From: DSWT01 sp034433375
GTDB taxonomy: Bacteria; Chloroflexota; Anaerolineae; B4-G1; SLSP01
Length of the DNA stretch: 11,158 nt
Direction: 5' to 3'
NCBI GenBank assembly: GCA_034433375.1
Contig: DAOUAQ010000144.1
Span: 1-11,158 of the forward strand
This document shows, one piece after another, positions 1 to 6,076 of the stretch. Under the pieces are notes generated by a model. That model saw only the letters and a list, made by a program, of their open reading frames with translations, was not told the DNA's origin and did no database searches. Both the position numbers and the translations under genes were made by a program. The first letter of the stretch is position 1. The number at the start of each line of letters is the position of its first letter.

Positions 1-36
1 GGGCAGGGATTTGACGGATTATCGTGCTGCGCTACC

Positions 37-996
37 ATGGTGTGTATGAGCAATGTTGCGACGCGCCTGCTTACGCTGATTTTGCTAATGCAATCTCGCC
101 CCACCTGGAAGGCATCGGATCTCGCCGAGGAGTTGGGCGTCTCCGAGCGCACCGTCCACCGCTACATGGAGATGCTGGAGGAGCTAGGGATTCCACTCTA
201 CTCCGAGCGCGGTCCCTATGGCGGCTTTGCGCTGGTGCGCGGTTACAAGCTGCCACCGCTCATCTTCACGGCGGAGGAAGCGACCGTGCTGTATATGGGC
301 GCGAACCTCGTCGGCGAGGTATGGGGCCAGACGTACAAGGACGCGGTCACGGCGGTCACGGCCAAACTCGACAACGTGCTGCCCGACGACCTGCGCCACG
401 AAGTTGCCAGCGCGCGGCAGAGCCTGGTCATCAGCGGGCTGGCAGCGCGGGATTATCGCCCCTGGGAGCCGATCATTCACACGCTCCGCGAGTGCATCAT
501 GCGCCGGTGTTGTGTGCGTCTGATCTATCAGAGCTTCGCCCTCGAAGAGACCTGCCGCGACATCGAGCCTTACGCGCTGACGTTCCACGGCGGGCTGTGG
601 TATCTGGTCGGCTTTTGCCGTCTGCGCCAGGCGATGCGCACGTTCCGCGTGGATCGTATCCAGCGTGTGACGCCGCTTAAAATACCCTTTACGATTCCGC
701 GCGATTTTTCAGCGCGTGATTATATCACCCAAACGCTGAGTTTCGAGCAGAATTACATTGTGGTTGCGCAGATTGCCGCTGGTGTCGCCCCGCACATCCG
801 CGAGCGCTACAGCCATTGGATGGAGCTGATGGAGCACGAGGATGGCTCGGTCACGGCGCGTTTTGGCGCGTCCACGCTGGAATGGGCCACGGGCTGGGTG
901 CTCAGCTATGGCGAATCTGTGCGGGTGCTCGAACCACCGGAGTTGATTGAAAGCGTGCGCGCTGCCGCGGAGTCCATTCTTCAACAGTATGCTTGA
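37..996 (+). CDS. WYL-domain transcriptional regulator (HTH + WYL + WCX)
   Basis: This is a DeoR/YafY-like one-component regulator expected to bind DNA in the cytoplasm and sense a small ligand or nucleic acid through its WYL domain. Residues about 9-66 form a winged helix-turn-helix; the pattern ASDLAEELGVSERTVHRYME fits the HTH_11 family, and the wing ends in GPYGGFAL. Residues about 145-215 form the WYL domain, with the signature LWYLVGF at 187-193 and a conserved FRVDRI at 203-208. The tail from about 240 to 315 fits the WCX dimerisation extension. At 319 aa the length is normal for the family. The reading frame stays open to the window edge. I take ATG 37, but ATG 46 gives a more typical N-terminus, and neither has a clear Shine-Dalgarno sequence. 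The gene converges on the next one with a 13-bp gap. Its ligand and targets are unknown; WYL regulators often act on neighbouring genes. Confidence 0.9.
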   Translation: MVCMSNVATRLLTLILLMQSRPTWKASDLAEELGVSERTVHRYMEMLEELGIPLYSERGPYGGFALVRGYKLPPLIFTAEEATVLYMGANLVGEVWGQTYKDAVTAVTAKLDNVLPDDLRHEVASARQSLVISGLAARDYRPWEPIIHTLRECIMRRCCVRLIYQSFALEETCRDIEPYALTFHGGLWYLVGFCRLRQAMRTFRVDRIQRVTPLKIPFTIPRDFSARDYITQTLSFEQNYIVVAQIAAGVAPHIRERYSHWMELMEHEDGSVTARFGASTLEWATGWVLSYGESVRVLEPPELIESVRAAAESILQQYA

Positions 997-1009
997 GTAT
1001 CCGAGTGTG

Positions 1010-1438
1010 CTACCCTGTCCACGCTTCGACGTTCAAACGGCTTCCCAGATACGGAATAGCGAAGGTGAGGAACGCCACCGCCAGCGGACCGCACCCATCG
1101 GCGGGGCGTAGGTCGCTGCACATCAGGCTGCTGAAGCGTTCCTGTACGGCCTGGCTAAAGCCGCTGGTGACTGGTCGTAGCACTGAGCGGTGCAGCCCTT
1201 GCTGTCCGCCCCACACACCGACGAACATCAGCGCGCCGGAGATCAGCCCGCACAGGTGATCCACGCCGCCCGCGCCCGGCATACACTGCGCCGCGTTAAT
1301 GACCGGTTGGGCTACTGGCGTCTCGAAAACTTCAGAGAGGACGCGCAGGACAGTCATCGCGCAGTTGTTGTCACCCGATACAAAGTAAGTGGCGACGCGC
1401 TCTTTTACCAATGTTTCCATATCAGCGTTGATGTTCAT
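1010..1438 (-). CDS. C_GCAxxG_C_C family putative redox protein
   Basis: This small 142-residue protein matches the C_GCAxxG_C_C family, which is named for its spaced cysteines and often described as a putative redox protein of unknown reaction. Visible family marks are GDNNCAMTVL (Cys26), CMPGAGG (Cys52), HLCGLISGALMFVG (Cys63, with the CGxxSGA core), SSLMCSDL (Cys107) and DGC (Cys116). There is no signal peptide. The hydrophobic stretch around 64-75 belongs to the conserved core rather than to a convincing membrane segment. The start at 1436-1438 is supported by a GAGGTG ribosome site at 1444-1449 (read on the minus strand), 5 bases from ATG. The gene is divergent from the sensor kinase and convergent with the WYL regulator, so it is probably monocistronic. 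Family assignment is fairly sure; biochemical function is not known. Confidence 0.8.
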   Translation of the reverse strand: MNINADMETLVKERVATYFVSGDNNCAMTVLRVLSEVFETPVAQPVINAAQCMPGAGGVDHLCGLISGALMFVGVWGGQQGLHRSVLRPVTSGFSQAVQERFSSLMCSDLRPADGCGPLAVAFLTFAIPYLGSRLNVEAWTG

Positions 1439-1443
1439 TGATG

Positions 1444-1449
1444 CACCTC
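1444..1449 (-). promoter_or_regulatory. Ribosome binding site of the C_GCAxxG_C_C gene
   Basis: On the minus strand this reads GAGGTG, 5 bases before the ATG at 1438. It favours that start over the internal Met7. A TATTAT box lies just upstream (1458-1463, minus strand), which would give a very short leader, but I see no good -35 partner for it. Confidence 0.55.
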
Positions 1450-1462
1450 ACATGGTCATAAT

Positions 1463-1538
1463 ATGGTTTCCGGCTTCTCAGTGTACGTCATCCTGGCGTG
1501 GTGGCAAGGCAATCTGGCTTACAGGATGGTTTCCGCTT
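1463..1538. repeat. Direct repeat ATGGTTTCCG(G)CTT in the divergent promoter region
   Basis: ATGGTTTCCG occurs at 1463-1472 and again at 1526-1535. Each copy is followed by CTT, with one extra G in the first copy, and the two start 63 bp apart. They lie between the divergent starts at 1438 and 1637. The second copy overlaps the candidate -35 of the kinase gene, and the first abuts the possible -10 of the small cysteine protein. A paired operator serving both genes is possible but untested. Confidence 0.4.
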
Positions 1539-1565
1539 GCCGAAGTCCGAACTTGGGAGTAGCAT
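1537..1565 (+). promoter_or_regulatory. Candidate weak promoter of the sensor kinase gene
   Basis: TTGCCG (1537-1542) and TAGCAT (1560-1565) are separated by 17 bp. Each matches four of six positions of the sigma70 consensus. Transcription would begin near 1572, leaving a leader of about 65 bases before ATG 1637. A TGGGAG pair (1554-1559 and 1565-1570, one helical turn apart) overlaps the -10 side. The boxes are weak, so this is only a candidate. Confidence 0.3.
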
Positions 1566-1636
1566 GGGAGAGTCACGTCGCGCATAGTGTCGGTGGGCAA
1601 GTTCCATGGCTTGGATGCCCGAAAGGACGGTGATCT

Positions 1637-4600
1637 ATGAAGAAATCCCGCCTGCTCGTCATTGGGAAGGAATACGCGGTGATCCACGAGATCGCCGAGA
1701 GGCTGCGGGCCGCCGATTATCAGATGGCCGGCGTTGCGACGATGGCAGAGGCGCTGGCGGAACGCTCCACGTGGGAAGCCGCGCCGGATGTGATCGTGCT
1801 GGACGTCGCGCCCGGCAGCGCCTTGGACGGCCTGCAAGCTGCTGAAAAATTGCGCGCGGGTCTCGATATCCCGATCCTCTATCTTGCTTGCGCCGACGAT
1901 GCGCTTCTCTTGCAACATGCCGGTATTGTCGCGCCTTCTGGCTACCTGCTCAAGCCCATTCAAGCACGCGAGTTGCGCAACGCCGTCGAGGTTGCGCTAT
2001 ACCGGCACACCATTGAGGAAAAGCTGTCCGAGCGTGAGGCCAGCTACCGTGGTCTCTTCGAAGATGCTCCGTTCTCGGTGTGGGAGGAAGATTTCAGCGC
2101 GGTTAAAGCCTATCTGGATGACTTGCGCGCGGCGGGGGTGGACGATCTGGCGCATTACTTGCATACCAATCTGGACGTGGTGCGGCATTGCGCATCCCTT
2201 GTCAAGGTCGTGAATGTCAATCAGGCCTCTGTTGATCTGTTCGGCGCTAAGGATAAAGCTTCATTGCAGCAGGGCGTGGATAGGCTGTTTGTTGACCAAT
2301 CCTTGATCGCATTTGCCGAACAATTGCTTGCTTTCTATCGCTGGCAGAAGCGTTTTGAGAGCGAAATCGTTGGGCGCAAATTTAACGGTGAATTGGTGAA
2401 CACACTGTTTCAGGCCACACTCGTCTCCGGTTACGAGGAGACGTGGGGTAAAGTTTTCGTCATGGCCTCCGATATCACCGCTCGCCAGCGCGCTGAAGAA
2501 GCCCTGCTGCAAGAGCGCCGGCTGCTGCGCGCCGTGGTGGACCATCTCCCCGATGCGATCTACGTGAAAGACCTGCAAGGGCACAAAACGTTGGCGAACC
2601 GGGCGGATTTGGACAATATGGGTCTGGCGACGGAAGAAGAAGCGCTGGGAAAAACCGATTTCGACATCTTCCCGCCTGAAGTGGCGACGCATTTCGACCT
2701 CAAAGATCAGCAAGTCTTCAGTACAGGGCAGTCTCAACTGAATCACGAAGAATTCTTGTGTAACCGCGACGGACGGTGCGTTTGGCTGCTTAGCTCCAAG
2801 TTGCCACTCAAGGATTCTGCGGGTCAGGTGGTTGGTTTGGTGGGCATTGGCCGCGACATCACCGAGCGGAAGCGCATGGAATTGGAGCGCGAGCTGACCA
2901 TTGCGTTGCTGCAACTGATCAATGAGAAGGATGACTTGCACGATCTTATTCGCGCTATCCTGGATTTGTTGCAGCGTGAGTTGGACTATGAAGCCGTTGG
3001 CGTGCGTCTGCGGTGGGGTGACGATTTCCCCTACTACGAGACGCGGGGATTCCCCCCCGAATTTGTGCGGGCGGAGAGTTCCTTGTGCGCGCTCGATCAG
3101 CGCGGCGAACTGGTGCGTGATAGCGTGGGCAATCCCGTTTTGGAGTGCATGTGCGGCAACGTCCTCTGTGGGCGCTTCAACCCGGCCTTGCCGTTTTTCA
3201 CCGAGCACGGCAGCTTCTGGACGAACAGCACCACCGCGTTATTGGGTTCCAGCAGCGAAGCCGACCGCCAGTCGCGCACGCGCAATCGCTGTAACGGCGA
3301 AGGCTATGAATCGGTGGCGCTGATCCCCCTGCGCGTCGGGCCCGAAATTTTAGGATTGCTGCAATTCAACGACCGGCGCCCGGGCCGGTTCGACCGTCAA
3401 ACCGTAGCTTTGCTGGAACGATTGGCCGACAGTCTGGCTACGGCGCTCGCGCACCGGCGCGCTGAACAGGCGTTGCGCGAAAGTGAGGCCCGTTACCGCG
3501 GTCTGGTTGATGCGACGACCGATGCCATATACGGTCATTATTTGACAGAAGATGGTATGCCCGACGCCATTTTCGAGGTCAACGATGTTGCCTGTCGCAT
3601 GTTGGGCTATGCGCGCGAAGAGCTTTTGCGTATGGCCGTCCACAGCGTGGATGCTCCTGATTCTGATGCGAATGTCCCGGCCATTATGCGTGAACTGATG
3701 ACTGGCAAAGACGTGTTGTTTGCGCAGACCCATCTCACCCGCGATGGGCGGCGTCTGCCGGTGGAAGTCCACGCGCGCCTGGCAACGTATAAGGGCAAAC
3801 CCGCGATCTTCTCGACGGTGCGCGACATCACCGAGCGCCTGCGCGCTGAGGAAGAGCGGCGGCGGGCAGACACGGCGCTCAAACACAGCGAGGCAAGGTT
3901 AAGCAGCATTTTCCGGGCAGCCTCCATCGGCATCGGTCTGGTCGCCAATCGGGTGCTCCTGCAGGTCAATGACCGTATCTGTGAGATGACGGGGTACACG
4001 CAGGCTGAGTTAATCGGTCAAAGCGCCCGTGTGCTCTACCCCACCGCTGAAGAATTCGAGTACGTGGGCCGGGAGAAGTACCGGCAGATCCATGAACACG
4101 GGACCGGCACGGTGGAAACGCGCTGGCAACGCAAAGACGGCCAGATCCTGGACGTATGGCTCAGTTCGACGCCGCTTGACCCGACCGATCTCGCCGCCGG
4201 CGTCACGTTCACCGCCCTGGACATCACCGAGCGCAAGCGCGTTGAACAGGACCGCGAGCGTCTGCTGCGCCAGGTGCAGGAGCAGACTCGCCAGATGCAG
4301 CAGATCATGGACACAGTTCCCGAAGGCGTGCTGCTACTGGATGCTGAACTACGCCTGCTGCTGTGCAACCCTTCCGCCTTCACTTATCTGCCGATTTTGA
4401 CATCTACGCCAGTCTGGGAACCCGGACAAACGCTGACGCAGATTGGCGAACATCCCATCGCCGAGTTACTCAGCCCGCCGCCGCGTGGACTGTGGCATGA
4501 TGTGAACGTCAAGCAGTTTCATTTCCAGATGACTGCCCGCGCCATCGAAACCGGCCCCATGATGGGAGGATGGGTGCTGGTCATCCGGGACGTGACCGAA

Positions 4601-5758
4601 GAGCGCGCCTTCCGCGAGACGGCGCAACGTCAGGACCGGTTGGCGACGGTCGGACAGCTCGCCGCCGGCATCGCCCACGACTTCAACAACATCCTCGCCG
4701 GCATCGTGCTCTACAGCCAGATGTCGCTGCGCACACCGGACCTCACCCCGCAACTGCGGGATCGCCTCAAAATCATCGCCGATCAGGCTCACCGCGCGGC
4801 CGACCTCATCAACCAAATCCTCGACTTCAGCCGCAGCACAGTGCTGGATCGTCTGCCGTTGGATCTGGTTCCGTTGTTGAAAGAACAGGTCAAATTATGG
4901 GAGCGGACGCTCCCGGAGAGCATCCAGGTTGCGTTCACCTACGGCGCGGATGGCTACACCGTCAACGCCGATCCAACGCGGATGCAGCAAGTCTTCATGA
5001 ATCTGGTGGTGAACGCCCGCGATGCCATGCCCGAAGGCGGAGAACTGCTCATCGAACTCAAACGGTTGCGCGTCACCAAGACGAAACATGCCCCGCTACC
5101 CGATATGCTGCCGGGCGAGTGGGTGGCAGTATCGGTGACGGATACCGGCTCCGGCATCCCCGATGACGTTTTGCCCTACATCTACGATCCCTTCTTCACG
5201 ACCAAACCACCGGGCAAGGGCACCGGCCTGGGATTATCGCAAGTATACGGGATCGTGTCCAGCCACGATGGCTACATTGACGTCAAGACGCAACTGGGGA
5301 TAGGGACGACCTTCACGCTCTACCTGCCCGCGCTGGCATTGCCGGAATCGCCGCCGACCGTCGTTTTTGATGATTTGCCTATGGGGCACGGTGAGACGAT
5401 TCTGGTTGTTGAAGACAATGCTGCTGCACGCGCCGCCATCGTCGCCAGCCTGGAGCTGCTCAACTACCACGTTCTGGAGGCGGTCAACGGGCGGGTCGCG
5501 TTGGAAGTCTACGCCGCGCATCGCCACGAGATCGCGTTGGTGCTGACCGATCTGGTGATGGCGGAGATGGGCGGCAAGGCGCTCGCGCAGGCGCTGCACC
5601 AGCAGGCCCCAACGTTGCGCGTGGTGGTGATGACCGGACACCCCCTGACCGAGGAACGTGAAGCGTTGCAGGCCGCCGGCGTTGTGGCGTGGCTCCAAAA
5701 ACCGCCGGAGTTGGCGCACCTCGCGGAGGTGCTTGCCGGGGAACTTCTCCGACCATAG
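1637..5758 (+). CDS. Soluble hybrid sensor histidine kinase: REC-like, PAS, GAF, PAS, HisKA, HATPase, REC
   Basis: This 1373-residue kinase should autophosphorylate on histidine in response to a cytoplasmic signal and pass phosphate to its own C-terminal receiver. Domains by eye: receiver-like at 4-125; PAS-like about 135-285, 292-412, 615-735, 750-865 and 884-987, several ending in the (R)DITER motif; cysteine-rich GAF about 420-607; HisKA 997-1065 with the H-box GIAHDFNNIL (His1014); HATPase about 1110-1231 with N-box Asn1122/Asn1126, G1 box DTGSGIP (Asp1169) and GKGTGLGLS at 1193-1201; receiver 1254-1370 with Glu1259/Asp1260, phospho-acceptor Asp1305, Thr1333 and Lys1355, all intact. No membrane segment or signal peptide is seen, so it is cytosolic. 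The N-terminal receiver keeps Asp56 and Lys106 but lacks the acidic pair. GAAAGGA at 1621-1627 supports the start. No Hpt protein or output regulator lies in the window, so downstream partners are unknown. Confidence 0.93.
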   Translation: MKKSRLLVIGKEYAVIHEIAERLRAADYQMAGVATMAEALAERSTWEAAPDVIVLDVAPGSALDGLQAAEKLRAGLDIPILYLACADDALLLQHAGIVAPSGYLLKPIQARELRNAVEVALYRHTIEEKLSEREASYRGLFEDAPFSVWEEDFSAVKAYLDDLRAAGVDDLAHYLHTNLDVVRHCASLVKVVNVNQASVDLFGAKDKASLQQGVDRLFVDQSLIAFAEQLLAFYRWQKRFESEIVGRKFNGELVNTLFQATLVSGYEETWGKVFVMASDITARQRAEEALLQERRLLRAVVDHLPDAIYVKDLQGHKTLANRADLDNMGLATEEEALGKTDFDIFPPEVATHFDLKDQQVFSTGQSQLNHEEFLCNRDGRCVWLLSSKLPLKDSAGQVVGLVGIGRDITERKRMELERELTIALLQLINEKDDLHDLIRAILDLLQRELDYEAVGVRLRWGDDFPYYETRGFPPEFVRAESSLCALDQRGELVRDSVGNPVLECMCGNVLCGRFNPALPFFTEHGSFWTNSTTALLGSSSEADRQSRTRNRCNGEGYESVALIPLRVGPEILGLLQFNDRRPGRFDRQTVALLERLADSLATALAHRRAEQALRESEARYRGLVDATTDAIYGHYLTEDGMPDAIFEVNDVACRMLGYAREELLRMAVHSVDAPDSDANVPAIMRELMTGKDVLFAQTHLTRDGRRLPVEVHARLATYKGKPAIFSTVRDITERLRAEEERRRADTALKHSEARLSSIFRAASIGIGLVANRVLLQVNDRICEMTGYTQAELIGQSARVLYPTAEEFEYVGREKYRQIHEHGTGTVETRWQRKDGQILDVWLSSTPLDPTDLAAGVTFTALDITERKRVEQDRERLLRQVQEQTRQMQQIMDTVPEGVLLLDAELRLLLCNPSAFTYLPILTSTPVWEPGQTLTQIGEHPIAELLSPPPRGLWHDVNVKQFHFQMTARAIETGPMMGGWVLVIRDVTEERAFRETAQRQDRLATVGQLAAGIAHDFNNILAGIVLYSQMSLRTPDLTPQLRDRLKIIADQAHRAADLINQILDFSRSTVLDRLPLDLVPLLKEQVKLWERTLPESIQVAFTYGADGYTVNADPTRMQQVFMNLVVNARDAMPEGGELLIELKRLRVTKTKHAPLPDMLPGEWVAVSVTDTGSGIPDDVLPYIYDPFFTTKPPGKGTGLGLSQVYGIVSSHDGYIDVKTQLGIGTTFTLYLPALALPESPPTVVFDDLPMGHGETILVVEDNAAARAAIVASLELLNYHVLEAVNGRVALEVYAAHRHEIALVLTDLVMAEMGGKALAQALHQQAPTLRVVVMTGHPLTEEREALQAAGVVAWLQKPPELAHLAEVLAGELLRP

Positions 5759-5779
5759 TTTGAATCAGGTTAACCCCCG

Positions 5780-5804
5780 AGACGGTTGCCGCCGTCTGGT
5801 TTTG
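5780..5804 (+). terminator. Weak intrinsic terminator after the sensor kinase
   Basis: AGACGG (5780-5785) and CCGTCT (5792-5797) form a 6-bp perfect stem with a 6-base loop, followed by GGTTTTG. It starts 22 bases after the kinase stop codon. The stem is short and the T-run is only four bases, so termination may be partial. Confidence 0.45.
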
Positions 5805-5907
5805 TGTTGCCCCTGTTCCTGGAGAACCACTGTAATTATCTCGCGCGTTTGGTTAGAGATAACTGGTTTTTACGGCGTTTTTGAGCCTGTTTTCTAACTG
5901 TTACGGT

Positions 5908-5921
5908 TAACAAGATTGTTA
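5908..5921. promoter_or_regulatory. Inverted repeat TAACAA-GA-TTGTTA, candidate operator
   Basis: This is a perfect 6-bp dyad with a 2-base centre. Its centre lies 39 bp upstream of the next dyad and about 108 bp before the predicted transcription start of the surface gene. The bound protein is unknown. In AT-rich DNA such short dyads can also arise by chance. Confidence 0.35.
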
Positions 5922-5944
5922 GATAGATAAAGTTTTTGTTTATA

Positions 5945-5962
5945 TTACATAATACTATGTAA
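5945..5962. promoter_or_regulatory. Inverted repeat TTACATA-N4-TATGTAA, candidate operator
   Basis: This is a perfect 7-bp dyad with 4-base spacing. Its 18-bp length suits a dimeric helix-turn-helix regulator. The centre is about 70 bp upstream of the predicted start of transcription, a position compatible with an activator touching the polymerase alpha subunit. The identity of any regulator is unknown. Confidence 0.45.
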
Positions 5963-5987
5963 GAAAATGGTATATCCAGAAAATATA

Positions 5988-6016
5988 TTGACAAAATCTT
6001 CTTTTTAGTGTATCAT
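5988..6016 (+). promoter_or_regulatory. Near-consensus sigma70-type promoter of the LamG-like surface gene
   Basis: TTGACA (5988-5993, a perfect -35) and TATCAT (6011-6016, five of six for the -10) are separated by exactly 17 bp. Transcription would start near 6023 and give a leader of about 54 bases before ATG 6077. It is the best promoter in the window and sits in AT-rich DNA, so strong expression is expected. Confidence 0.75.
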
Positions 6017-6024
6017 AGGGGTTA

Positions 6025-6058
6025 AAAGTTAGATTTCTTATTCACCTAAAGTTAGATT
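6025..6058 (+). repeat. Direct repeat AAAGTTAGATT in the surface-gene leader
   Basis: AAAGTTAGATT occurs at 6025-6035 and 6048-6058, 23 bp apart, between the predicted transcription start and the ribosome site. Both copies contain GTTAGA, the hexamer that recurs across this region and upstream of the RCC1-type gene. It could be an operator or an RNA-level element. Confidence 0.5.
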
Positions 6059-6064
6059 GCGTAT

Positions 6065-6071
6065 AGGAGGA
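6065..6071 (+). promoter_or_regulatory. Strong ribosome binding site AGGAGGA
   Basis: AGGAGGA ends 5 bases before ATG 6077. It is followed by a second purine run, AAGGA, that reaches the start codon. This fixes the start of the surface protein and suggests efficient translation. Confidence 0.75.
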
Positions 6072-6076
6072 AGGAT

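Larger units (their letters stand above)
5852..6056. repeat. Cluster of GTTAGA hexamers upstream of the LamG-like gene
   Basis: GTTAGA occurs at 5852-5857, 5918-5923, 6028-6033 and 6051-6056, and inverted as TCTAAC at 5893-5898. Two more lie upstream of the RCC1-type gene at 10188-10193 and 10243-10248. I found only one copy in coding DNA (inverted, 7274-7279). The cluster could be binding sites for one regulator of both surface genes. AT-richness raises the chance expectation. Confidence 0.4.
5759..6076 (+). other. AT-rich intergenic control region upstream of the LamG-like surface gene
   Basis: This 318-bp stretch has no credible gene. Its first part holds a weak terminator-like hairpin for the kinase. 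After about 5880 the base composition swings sharply to A+T: only 13 of the 60 bases at 5921-5980 are G or C, while the genes on both sides are GC-rich. The AT-rich part carries two perfect inverted repeats, a near-consensus promoter, a leader direct repeat and most of the GTTAGA copies. A second, looser dyad, TTATCTC (5836-5842) with GAGATAA (5856-5862) followed by CTGGTTTTT, may act as an additional terminator. Confidence 0.7.

Noticed and set aside
24..680. Open frame on the plus strand overlapping the WYL regulator
   Set aside because: The translation is rich in Arg, Ala and His with no domain. The overlapping frame has clear HTH and WYL signatures.
2261..3208. Long open frame on the minus strand (315 codons) opposite the sensor kinase
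   Set aside because: It lies fully inside the well-supported kinase frame, encodes no recognisable domain and has low-complexity composition typical of antisense frames in GC-rich genes.
1637..5758. Transmembrane or periplasmic sensing by the hybrid kinase
   Set aside because: I see no hydrophobic stretch long enough to cross a membrane. The N-terminus is a receiver-like fold, so input is cytosolic.
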